From: Acidobacteriota bacterium
GTDB taxonomy: Bacteria > Actinomycetota > Acidimicrobiia > Acidimicrobiales > UBA8190
DNA: 21,662 bases
NCBI GenBank assembly: GCA_028872975.1
Contig: JAGWNV010000007.1
Coordinates: forward strand, 1 to 21,662
Direction: 5' to 3'
Shown: positions 14,384 to 20,895 of the stretch, piece by piece
How positions within the stretch are numbered: the first letter of the stretch is position 1
How the letters are laid out: each line of letters begins with the position of its first letter
Program-made: the position numbers and the translations under genes
Notes under the pieces: generated by a model
Database searches by the model: none
Told to the model about the DNA's origin: nothing
The model's input: only the letters and a program-made list of their open reading frames with translations

Positions 14384-16158
14384 GGCACCGACTCCAGGGT
14401 CGAGACGTCGCCTTCGGGGAGCCCGAGCGCTCGCGCCTTGAGCAGCCTCCGCATCACCTTTCCGCTGCGGGTGTGGGGGAGGTGCTGGTCGAAGGCGATG
14501 TCGCGCGGCGCCACGGCGGCGCCGAGGCGCTTGCGGGCGAACCCGACCAGCTCGAGCCGGAGCTCGTCGGACGCCTCGACGCCGGCGGCCAGCGTGACAT
14601 AGGCGTGCACGAGCTCTCCGGCCACGGGATCGGGAAGGCCGATCACGCCCGCCTCGACGACGGCCGGGTGCTCCATCAGGCACGACTCGACCTCGAAGGG
14701 GCCGATGAGGTGGCCCGCCGACTTGATGACGTCGTCGGCCCGGCCGATGAACCAGAAGTACCCGTCCTCGTCGCGCCGTGCCAGGTCACCGCTCAGGTAC
14801 CAGCCTCCGGCGAAACAGGAGCGGTACCGCTCCTCCTCCCCGAGGTAGCCCCTGAACATCGACGGCCATCCCGGGCGCAGGGCGAGCTCCCCCTCCTCGC
14901 CGGCGGCGGCGGGCACGGCCGCCCCCTCCCCGTCGAGGACCACCTTCCCGTGATCGTCCCGCCGGAGCACGGTGGCCCCGATCCCGGGGAGCGGCTTGCC
15001 CATCGACCCCGGCCGTACGTCCATCGAGGCGTAATTGGCGACCATGATCCCGCCCGTCTCGGTCTGCCACCAGTTGTCGTGGGCGGGCACCCCGAGGACG
15101 TCCCGGCTCCACACCACCACCTCGGGGTTGAGGGGCTCCCCCACGCTGGCCACGAACCGCAGTGCCGAGAGGTCGTGGCCCTCGGCCGCGCCGGAGCCGG
15201 CCTGCATCAGCATGCGGAGGGCGGTGGGGGCCGTGTACCAGACGGTGACGGCCTCGCGCTCGAGGGTCTCGTACCAGCGCTCGGCGTCGAACTCGCCCTC
15301 GTCCACGATGCAGGTGACACCGTTGACCAGTGGCGAGACGATCCCGTAGGACGTCCCCGTCACCCATCCCGGGTCGGCGGTGCACCAGAACACGTCCCCG
15401 TCGTGGAGATCGAGTGCCAGGCGACCGGTGACGGCATGGGAGACGACGGCCTCGTGGACGTGGACGGCACCCTTGGGGGTGCCCGTCGTCCCGCTCGTGA
15501 AGTGCAGGAGGGCCATGTCCTCGGGGTCGGTCGGCCCGATCTCGTAGGCGGGATCGGCGTCTTCGAGAAGGCTGCCGAGGTCCAGGGTTCCCGGCACCGG
15601 CTCGCCCCCACCGGCCAGGAGCACGTGGCGCAGCTCGGGAAGGTCGTCGCGCACGGGTGCGACCTTGCGCCGGTAGAGGCCGGGCGTGGTGACGATCACC
15701 CGCCCGGTGCCCAGCTGGAGGCGCTGGCGGATGGGGGCGGGCCCGAAGGCGGCGAACAGCGGCGAGAGGACGGCCCGGTGCTTGAGGGTGCCGAGCGCCA
15801 CGGCGAACAGGTCGGCCGTGCGGGGCATGAGGGCGAAGACCCGCTCACCGGGCCGCACCCCCAGCCCTTCGAGCACGCCGGCGAATCGGCTCGAGCGTGC
15901 CGCCAGCTCGCCGTAGGTGACGTCGGTGCGGGACCCCGCCCTGTCGAGGCAGCGGAGGGCCACGCGCTCGCCCATCGGCCCCTCTGCGTGGCGGTCCACG
16001 GCTTCGTAGGCGATGTTCAGCCCGCCCCCGGCGGGGAGGCCGGTGAGCTGCCCGCGGGCGGCCTCCCAGCTGAACCCGGCGCGCTCGGAGTCGTAGTCGA
16101 CGAGGTTCGGTGGGACCGCTGCGCCCTGACCGGTCTTGTGGATCGTCTCCCAGGCCAT
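14380..16158 (-). CDS. acsA: Acetate--CoA ligase (acetyl-CoA synthetase, AMP-forming)
   Basis: This is an AMP-forming acyl-CoA synthetase that activates acetate (or a close short acid) to acetyl-CoA, 592 aa. Motifs are: the phosphate loop TSGTTGTPKG (221-230); DNWWQTETGG (361-370), whose Trp pair is typical of acetate-type enzymes that exclude long chains; GDLARRDEDGYFWFIGRADD; and RSGKVMRR (564-571), with Lys567 as the catalytic Lys that GNAT enzymes acetylate in other bacteria. The length matches the short AcsA type. ATG at 16158 has AGGGGA upstream. The frame stays open far upstream, but that part overlaps the alcohol dehydrogenase and is a shadow. It is the first gene of the ligase-E1-E2-ACP operon, with a hairpin and a recurrent motif upstream. 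Propionate is an alternative substrate. Confidence 0.92.
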   Translation of the reverse strand: MAWETIHKTGQGAAVPPNLVDYDSERAGFSWEAARGQLTGLPAGGGLNIAYEAVDRHAEGPMGERVALRCLDRAGSRTDVTYGELAARSSRFAGVLEGLGVRPGERVFALMPRTADLFAVALGTLKHRAVLSPLFAAFGPAPIRQRLQLGTGRVIVTTPGLYRRKVAPVRDDLPELRHVLLAGGGEPVPGTLDLGSLLEDADPAYEIGPTDPEDMALLHFTSGTTGTPKGAVHVHEAVVSHAVTGRLALDLHDGDVFWCTADPGWVTGTSYGIVSPLVNGVTCIVDEGEFDAERWYETLEREAVTVWYTAPTALRMLMQAGSGAAEGHDLSALRFVASVGEPLNPEVVVWSRDVLGVPAHDNWWQTETGGIMVANYASMDVRPGSMGKPLPGIGATVLRRDDHGKVVLDGEGAAVPAAAGEEGELALRPGWPSMFRGYLGEEERYRSCFAGGWYLSGDLARRDEDGYFWFIGRADDVIKSAGHLIGPFEVESCLMEHPAVVEAGVIGLPDPVAGELVHAYVTLAAGVEASDELRLELVGFARKRLGAAVAPRDIAFDQHLPHTRSGKVMRRLLKARALGLPEGDVSTLESVP

Positions 16159-16170
16159 CCCTGGTCCCCT

Positions 16171-16195
16171 CGAGCGGCCGGTCGGCGGCCGCTCG
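16171..16195. other. Perfect 9-bp hairpin just upstream of acsA
   Basis: CGAGCGGCC and GGCCGCTCG form a perfect 9-base-pair stem around a 7-base loop. It ends 12 bases before the acetyl-CoA synthetase ATG, right next to its ribosome binding site. It has no following T-run, so it is more likely a leader hairpin that affects initiation, or an operator, than a terminator of the upstream gene. Confidence 0.45.
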
Positions 16196-16236
16196 CAGCT
16201 CCTTCGGCGATCATCGGGTCCCCGGTGCCCCGGCGA

Positions 16237-16252
16237 CCAGAGGCCAAGGTCC
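16237..16252 (-). promoter_or_regulatory. Recurrent motif, site 3 (upstream of acsA-pdh operon)
   Basis: On the minus strand this reads GGACCTTGGCCTCTGG. It matches site 1 at 15 of 16 bases and lies 78 bases upstream of the acetyl-CoA synthetase ATG, in the 140-base gap after the alcohol dehydrogenase. Such a gap, with this motif and a hairpin, suggests the five-gene operon has its own promoter here. Confidence 0.5.
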
Positions 16253-16298
16253 ATCCGAGGACCTCCGCGAGGACCCTCGTCTCGAGCTCGGACGACGC

Positions 16299-17273
16299 TC
16301 AGGCGCTCCGGGGCACCACCACGGCGCGCCCCTCGAGCTTGCCGGCCTCGAGGGCGGCGTAGGCGTCGGGCGCCTGGTCGAGGGGGAAGGTCGTGATCTT
16401 GGGTCGCAGGAGCCCGCGGGCGCCGAGGTCGAGCACCTCGACGAGCTCTGGCCGGCTCCCCCAGTAGGTGCTCTGGATCGACACCTCGTAGGGGACCGAG
16501 AAGAACGACACGGGAAGGCTGCCGCCGGCGATCCCCACGATGGTGAGGTCCCCGAGGAACCGCCCCACGGCGGCGGCGAGCGCCAAGGTGGTGTCGGAGC
16601 CCACGAAGTCGAGCACGACGTCGGCGCCCCGGCCGCCGGTGAAGCCCCGGATCTCTGCGGCGGCGTCGGGGCCGGGCTCGACGACGAGGTCGGCTCCGAG
16701 CTCGGCGGCCAGGGCCCGGGCCTCGGAACGGACGTCGACGGCCACCACCCGCGCCGCCGTGGTCGCCTCGAGGACCTGGATGCCGAGGTGGCCGAGCCCG
16801 CCCACCCCGATCACCACCGCCGTCGTGCCCGGCAACAGCTTGGGGAGGCTCCGGCGCACGGCGTGGTAGGGGGTGAGCCCGGCGTCGGTGAGCGGGGCGG
16901 CCGCCGCCGGGTCGAGACCCTTCGGCAGGGGCACGAGGTGGCGAGCCGAGGGGACGAGCATGAACTCGGCCATCCCCCCGTCGATGCCGAGACCGCCGCC
17001 TCCCATGGGGACGGGCGCCTGGGCGGGGTCCTCGCAGTAGGTCTCCATCCCCACCCGGCACCGCCCGCAGTGCCCGCAGCCCCAGGGACCGTAGACGGCG
17101 ACGGGCTGCCCGGCCTCGACGCCGGTGACCCCCTCGCCCAGGGCGTGGACCCAGCCGGCGTTCTCGTGGCCCAGGGTGAACGGGGGCCCCCACGGGAGCA
17201 GCCCGCCCTCGAAGTCGCGCATGAGGTGGAGGTCGGAGTGGCAAGCCCCGGCGCCCCCGATGCGCACCACCAC
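16299..17273 (-). CDS. Zinc-dependent alcohol dehydrogenase (N-terminus uncertain)
   Basis: This is a medium-chain NAD-dependent alcohol dehydrogenase, 324 aa from GTG at 17273. Catalytic zinc ligands are Cys11 (GACHSD), His36 (LGHENAG) and probably Asp in APLTDAGLTPY. Structural zinc ligands are Cys66, Cys69, Cys72 and Cys80. The coenzyme loop is GVGGLGHLG, and Asp in VVAVDVRS suggests NAD rather than NADP. From this start the enzyme lacks about 20-30 residues. The same frame upstream encodes the expected DVPAPEPGPGQVVVRIGG, but has no start codon before a TGA at 17363-17361. An ATG with a good ribosome binding site (17364) is in another frame, so a frameshift, a sequence error or a real shortened gene are all possible. 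It would interconvert aldehydes and alcohols, feeding or draining the acetyl-CoA genes downstream. Confidence 0.85.
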   Translation of the reverse strand: MVVRIGGAGACHSDLHLMRDFEGGLLPWGPPFTLGHENAGWVHALGEGVTGVEAGQPVAVYGPWGCGHCGRCRVGMETYCEDPAQAPVPMGGGGLGIDGGMAEFMLVPSARHLVPLPKGLDPAAAAPLTDAGLTPYHAVRRSLPKLLPGTTAVVIGVGGLGHLGIQVLEATTAARVVAVDVRSEARALAAELGADLVVEPGPDAAAEIRGFTGGRGADVVLDFVGSDTTLALAAAVGRFLGDLTIVGIAGGSLPVSFFSVPYEVSIQSTYWGSRPELVEVLDLGARGLLRPKITTFPLDQAPDAYAALEAGKLEGRAVVVPRSA

Positions 17274-17364
17274 CTGCCCGGGCCCCGGCTCCGGCGCCGG
17301 GACGTCGTGCGCTGCGGGGGGCGGCGTGGCCCAGGGTCCAAGGTCCGTCGGGCGGCCGGTTCAT
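17274..17364 (-). other. Out-of-frame 5' region of the alcohol dehydrogenase
   Basis: An ATG at 17364-17362 has GGGGGGGAG about 8 bases upstream but is one frame off from the enzyme body. The enzyme frame is recognisable from about 17309 (DVPAPEPGPGQ). Between the two lies a run of six G on the plus strand at 17316-17321. One base fewer there would join the ATG to the body, giving MNRPPDGPWTLGHAAPAAHD at the N-terminus. The recurrent motif (site 4) also lies in this stretch. Confidence 0.45.
17331..17346 (-). promoter_or_regulatory. Recurrent motif, site 4 (upstream of the alcohol dehydrogenase body)
   Basis: On the minus strand this reads GGACCTTGGACCCTGG, 57 bases upstream of the GTG at 17273. 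It is the most symmetric copy (GGACC, two bases, GGACC). If it is an operator, transcription would start downstream of the ATG at 17364, which would favour the short form of the enzyme. Confidence 0.45.
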
Positions 17365-17470
17365 GGCTGGCACTCCCCCCCGGCGAGTGCTAGTAGTGGA
17401 GCGAGTCATTGCTGCTTGAACTGCGACACGGACCGACGGGTGTTGGCGCAATTTCGGGAGGTGATGATCC

Positions 17471-17662
17471 ATGGCCCGGGACGAGCACTCCATCGTCCGC
17501 CGCCAGGTGGGCCGCCAAGACGACCGGGCCTGGATCGGCAGCCTCGTCTGCTCGTGCGGGTGGACGACCGAGACGGGGCCCGAGCGGGCCCGGGACCTCG
17601 TCGCCGGCACCCTCGCCATGGCCTGGACGGCCCACCACCCGTCCGACGAGCCGGGCCGGTGA
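17471..17662 (+). CDS. Small conserved-looking CxCGW protein
   Basis: This is a 63 aa protein from ATG at 17471, with GGGAGGTGAT 5 to 14 bases upstream, a strong ribosome binding site. It contains VCSCGWTTETG (about residues 26-36), then an Ala-rich helix and HH near the end. The C-x-C-G-W plus distal His pattern resembles short actinobacterial proteins of unknown function; metal binding is possible but not shown. There is no signal peptide or membrane helix. It is divergent from the alcohol dehydrogenase and ends 27 bases before the 3' end of tRNA-Cys on the other strand. Codon use has the high third-position GC of its neighbours, which supports a real gene. Confidence 0.65.
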   Translation: MARDEHSIVRRQVGRQDDRAWIGSLVCSCGWTTETGPERARDLVAGTLAMAWTAHHPSDEPGR

Positions 17663-17689
17663 CGACGGCGCGCTCGACCGCTGTCTCGG

Positions 17690-17761
17690 AGGCGGCGGGC
17701 GGAATCGAACCGCCGTACGGGGCTTTGCAGGCCCCTGCCTAAACCACTCGGCCACGCCGCC
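17690..17761 (-). tRNA. tRNA-Cys (anticodon GCA)
   Basis: The minus strand folds into a full cloverleaf. The acceptor stem is GGCGGCG with CGCCGCC, the anticodon stem GGGGC with GCCCC around the loop CTGCAAA (anticodon GCA, Cys), and the T stem GGCGG with CCGCC around TTCGATT. The discriminator base is T (U73), as required for tRNA-Cys. The 3' CCA is not encoded (CCG follows). A possible -10 element, TAGGCT, lies on the minus strand at about 17774-17779, 13 bases upstream; I see no convincing -35. Confidence 0.96.
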
Positions 17762-17834
17762 GGGCGTCCGGTGAGCCTATCCGGTGGCGGTCGCCGTTCC
17801 CGACCGAGTCACCGCAGGCCGGGGCCGCAGGAAG

Positions 17835-17850
17835 GGACCTCCGGCCCCTC
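17835..17850 (+). promoter_or_regulatory. Recurrent motif, site 5, weaker (upstream of glycosyltransferase)
   Basis: On the plus strand this reads GGACCTCCGGCCCCTC, preceded by one more G. It keeps the GGACCT--GGCC core but differs from the other sites at several places. It is 44 bases upstream of the glycosyltransferase ATG, a suitable operator position, in the 133-base gap after the tRNA gene. Confidence 0.35.
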
Positions 17851-17894
17851 GATGAGGACGACGGTCCCCTCCGGTCAGATGGTTGAATCTCGAC

Positions 17895-18932
17895 ATGCGG
17901 ATCGCGCTCATCGCCCCGCCGTGGACGCCGATCCCTCCCCCGCTCTACGGGGGCATCGAGCTCGTCGTCGACGAGCTGGCGCGGGGGTTCGCCGCCGCCG
18001 GGCACGACGTCACCCTCTTCGCCACCGGCGACTCGACCTGCCCCGTCCCCACCAAGTGGACCCTCGAGCACGCCGAGGGCATGCGCATCGGGATGGCGGT
18101 CCCCGAGCTCCGCCACGTCCTCCACGCCTACCGCGAGCTCTCCGAGGACCACGACATCGTCCACGACCACACCGTCATGGGCCCCTTCTACGCCGAGCGC
18201 TACCCCTCGCTCCCGGTCGTGACGACCGTCCACGGTCCCTTCAACGACGAGCTCACCGACCTCTACCTCGCCATCGGCGACCGGGTACCCATCATCTGCA
18301 TCTCCCAGGCCCAGCACGCCGCCGCCCCCGAGGTCCCCATCGCCGGGGTCGTCCACCACGGCATCGACGCCGGCAACTTCCCCCTCGGCGACGGCGCCGG
18401 GGACGCCGAGGGGGAGTACCTGCTCTTCCTGGGCCGCATGGCGCCCGACAAGGGCGCGCACCGCGCCATCGAGATCGCCCGCAAGGCCGGCCACCGGGTC
18501 CTGCTCGCCGCCAAGATGCGAGAGGCCTGGGAACGCGCCTACTACGAGGAGCAGGTGGCGCCCCTACTCGGGTCGGACGCCGTCTACCTCGGTGAGGTCT
18601 CCCACGAGCGCAAGGTCGAGCTGCTCGCCGGGGCCAAGGCGCTGCTGTTCCCCATCCGCTGGAACGAACCCTTCGGCATGGTGATGCTCGAGGCCTTCGC
18701 CTGCGGCACCCCGGTGCTGGCCTTCCCCGAGGGTGCCGCCCCCGAGGTGGTGGAGGACGGCAAGACGGGCTTCCTCTGCGAGGACGACCTCGCCATGGCC
18801 GAGGCGGTCGAGAAGGTGGCGACGCTGCGCCGCCGGGACTGCCGGGCGGCCGTGGAGGGCTACTTCTCCACGGAGCGGATGGTGGCCGAGCACGTGGCCC
18901 TCTTCGAGCGCGTCCTGGCGGCGCGCCCCTGA
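17895..18932 (+). CDS. GT4-family glycosyltransferase
   Basis: This is a GT-B fold, retaining glycosyltransferase of the GT4 type, 345 aa. The N-terminal acceptor-side domain opens with MRIALIAPPWTPIPPPLYGG, the nucleotide-sugar side begins near EYLLFLGRMAPDKGAHRAIE, and the donor-binding E-x7-E motif is EPFGMVMLE (Glu258 and Glu266), followed by ACGTPVLAF. There is no membrane helix or signal, so it is cytosolic or peripheral. The donor and acceptor are not identifiable; cell-wall, glycolipid or storage glycan synthesis are all possible. ATG at 17895 was chosen over TTG at 17883 because it fits the family N-terminus; neither has a good ribosome binding site. It is convergent with the small membrane protein. 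Confidence 0.9.
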   Translation: MRIALIAPPWTPIPPPLYGGIELVVDELARGFAAAGHDVTLFATGDSTCPVPTKWTLEHAEGMRIGMAVPELRHVLHAYRELSEDHDIVHDHTVMGPFYAERYPSLPVVTTVHGPFNDELTDLYLAIGDRVPIICISQAQHAAAPEVPIAGVVHHGIDAGNFPLGDGAGDAEGEYLLFLGRMAPDKGAHRAIEIARKAGHRVLLAAKMREAWERAYYEEQVAPLLGSDAVYLGEVSHERKVELLAGAKALLFPIRWNEPFGMVMLEAFACGTPVLAFPEGAAPEVVEDGKTGFLCEDDLAMAEAVEKVATLRRRDCRAAVEGYFSTERMVAEHVALFERVLAARP

Positions 18933-18943
18933 GGCGACGGGGG

Positions 18944-19159
18944 TCAGCGGCCTCGCCGGGAGAAGAGGTGGAGGAGGCGGACGACGGCCAGGATCACCAC
19001 CACGAGGATGGCGATCTTGCAGACGAGCAGGAAGAGGCCCACGACGGCCCGCGCCACCCACAGCACGACGAAGATCCCGCCCACCACGCCGGCGGTCACG
19101 AGCAGCTTGTCGACCGTGGAGAGCCCCCCGGCGCGTCGCGGTTCGATCGACTCGGCCAT
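18944..19159 (-). CDS. Small two-helix membrane protein, unknown function
   Basis: This is a 71 aa protein from ATG at 19159, with GGAGG 9 bases upstream. The first 20 residues are hydrophilic. They are followed by about 45 hydrophobic residues, LLVTAGVVGGIFVVLWVARA and then LFLLVCKIAILVVVILAVV, which make two membrane helices, and a basic tail (FSRRGR). The positive tail would sit in the cytoplasm, so both ends are probably inside. I do not recognise a family. It converges on the glycosyltransferase (11-base gap) and lies 35 bases downstream of the FAD oxidase in the same direction, so it may be cotranscribed with it. Confidence 0.7.
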   Translation of the reverse strand: MAESIEPRRAGGLSTVDKLLVTAGVVGGIFVVLWVARAVVGLFLLVCKIAILVVVILAVVRLLHLFSRRGR

Positions 19160-19194
19160 GTCGGGCTCCCTCCCGCTCTGACGTCGGGGAAAGC

Positions 19195-20829
19195 CTACGG
19201 GGGCCCGCCCGGCAATGGGTGTCGCACCGGGTCGAGGAGCACGCCGGGGTTGCAGATCCCGGCCGGGTCGAGCACGGCCTTGGCGGCAGCCAGGGTCCCG
19301 GCGAAGAGCGGGGGCCGCTCGAGGTCGTACCACCGCCGGTGGTCCCGCCCCACGGCGTGGTGGTGCGTGATGGTCCCACCCGAGGCGAGGATGGCCTCGG
19401 AGGCGGCCGACTTCACCATGGCCCACTGGGCGAGCTCGGCCCCGGGGCGGGCCGGGGCGACGACGGTGAAGTAGGGCGCCACGCCGTCCGGATAGGCGTG
19501 GGTGAGCCGGCAGGTGACGAACCCTGCGCCGGCACCGGCCTCGACCAGCCCGTCACGCGTCGCCGCCGTCACGCGCTCGTGGAGCACCCCGAAGGCGTCC
19601 CAGGTGCAGGCCGTCTCGAAGGTCTCGCACAGCGCCCCCAGGCGCACGAGGGCGTCGCGGACGTACGGCCCGCGCAGGAACGACGACCGCCAGGTGTCGG
19701 CGGCGCCCCCGTGCCCGGCGCCGTCGACCTCGGCGTCGCCCCCGTCCCACGCCGCGTCGACGGTCCCCCCATGATCGGCGACGAGCTCGGCGGCCCGCGC
19801 CGTCCAGGGGCCGAGTGGGTGGTCGGCCGACTCGAAGCCCACGACGAGGACGGCATGGCGCCCGTCCCCGGCGCCGTTCACGAAGGCCTCGAGGGGGTCG
19901 AGGAGCCGGCAGTTGCTCGGCCCGAGCCCGGACTGGGCGAGCGCCCGCACGGCCTCGGCACCGGCGGCGAAGTGGCCGAAACGCACCGCCCCGCCGCCGC
20001 GCCAGCGCGGCCGGGCCCGGACACGCACCCATGCCTCGGTGATGACCCCGAGGGCTCCCTCGGAGCCGATCACGAGCCGGTCGGGCGCCGGCCCCGCCCC
20101 TGAGGCGGGCAGGCGTCGGCTCTCGAGGACCCCGGCGGGCGCCACCATCCGGACCGACTCCACCAGGTCGTCGATGTGGGTGGGGCCGGTGGCGAAGTGC
20201 CCGCCGGCCCGGGTGGCGATCCATCCCCCGAGGGTCGAGCACTCGAAGCTCTGCGGGAAGTGCCGGAGGGTGAGGCCGGCCGGCCGGAGCTGGTCCTCGA
20301 GCGCCGGCCCCAGCGTGCCCGCCTGGACGCGCGCCGCCAGCGACCGCCGGTCGAGGTCGAGGACCCGGTCGAGGGCGCCGAGGTCGAGGCTCACGGCCCC
20401 GGCGAAGGCGTCGCCGACGTCGGGCTCGACCCCGCCCACCACGCTGGAGCCGCCGCCGTAGGGCACCACCGCCGCCCCCGCCGACGCGCACCAGTCGAGG
20501 ACGGCCACCACCTCGGCCTCGTCCCTGGGCCTGGCCACGAGGTCGGGCGGGTGCTCGATCCGTCCCGACAGGGCCCGGACCACGTCGCGGTAGGACTTCC
20601 CGTAGGCGTGGGAGAGCCGCTCGAGATGGTCGTCGCCCACGGCCCCGGCCAGCGACGCCGGCGGGGCGAGGCGCGGCGGGGGGAGGGCGAGGCGTGCCGG
20701 GTCGGGGGGCTCGAGGAGCCGGCCGCTCAGACCGAAGCGCTCGCCGAGGAGCGCGCCGAGCGCCACGTGCTCGTCATGGCCCAGCCCCTCGCCTTCGTAG
20801 CCCCAGCCCCACCACCGGCGACGGCGCAC
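19195..20829 (-). CDS. FAD-binding oxidase, alkyl-DHAP synthase type
   Basis: This is a flavoprotein of the VAO/PCMH superfamily, 544 aa. The FAD-binding segment is VVPYGGGSSVVGG (about residues 122-134), followed by LGGWIATRAGGHFATGPTHID, and the C-terminus carries the triple His (GTITHHHAVG, about 485-494) that marks alkyl-dihydroxyacetonephosphate synthases, plus NPGVLLD. The N-terminus RRRRWWGWGYEG also fits that group. Relatives may make ether lipids or oxidise 2-hydroxyacids; the true substrate is not known. GTG at 20829 was chosen although GTG at 20853 is in frame: the extra codons would include two AGA Arg codons, very rare here, which suggests untranslated leader. It is divergent from glnD. 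Confidence 0.87.
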   Translation of the reverse strand: MRRRRWWGWGYEGEGLGHDEHVALGALLGERFGLSGRLLEPPDPARLALPPPRLAPPASLAGAVGDDHLERLSHAYGKSYRDVVRALSGRIEHPPDLVARPRDEAEVVAVLDWCASAGAAVVPYGGGSSVVGGVEPDVGDAFAGAVSLDLGALDRVLDLDRRSLAARVQAGTLGPALEDQLRPAGLTLRHFPQSFECSTLGGWIATRAGGHFATGPTHIDDLVESVRMVAPAGVLESRRLPASGAGPAPDRLVIGSEGALGVITEAWVRVRARPRWRGGGAVRFGHFAAGAEAVRALAQSGLGPSNCRLLDPLEAFVNGAGDGRHAVLVVGFESADHPLGPWTARAAELVADHGGTVDAAWDGGDAEVDGAGHGGAADTWRSSFLRGPYVRDALVRLGALCETFETACTWDAFGVLHERVTAATRDGLVEAGAGAGFVTCRLTHAYPDGVAPYFTVVAPARPGAELAQWAMVKSAASEAILASGGTITHHHAVGRDHRRWYDLERPPLFAGTLAAAKAVLDPAGICNPGVLLDPVRHPLPGGPP

Positions 20830-20895
20830 GCCTCTCTGTCTATCGCCCTGCACCCGTCCGGGCCCTGCGGCGGGCGGCGGGTGCTACCGTCGCCG

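Noticed and set aside
10956..16158. An acetoin dehydrogenase (aco) cluster instead of pyruvate dehydrogenase
   Set aside because: The neighbouring ligase and alcohol dehydrogenase made this attractive, but E1 alpha carries PdhA-type blocks (FYGGN after GGSMH, YRFRAHSMYDP) rather than AcoA-type ones. Substrate remains inferred.
17405..17470. A sigma-70 type promoter with TTGAAC at about 17415 for the small CxCGW gene
   Set aside because: No acceptable -10 element lies 16 to 18 bases downstream.
16159..17619. An N-terminal extension of acetyl-CoA synthetase to over 1000 residues, suggesting a fusion
   Set aside because: The extension overlaps the alcohol dehydrogenase in another frame, is a low-complexity Arg/Gly/Pro stretch, and the natural family start with a ribosome binding site is at 16158.
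20830..20895. Extended N-termini of the FAD oxidase (GTG 20853) and GlnD (GTG 20881)
   Set aside because: The added codons include AGA and CTA, rare in this window, and the extra residues lie before the first conserved blocks. The short divergent gap is more likely promoter DNA.
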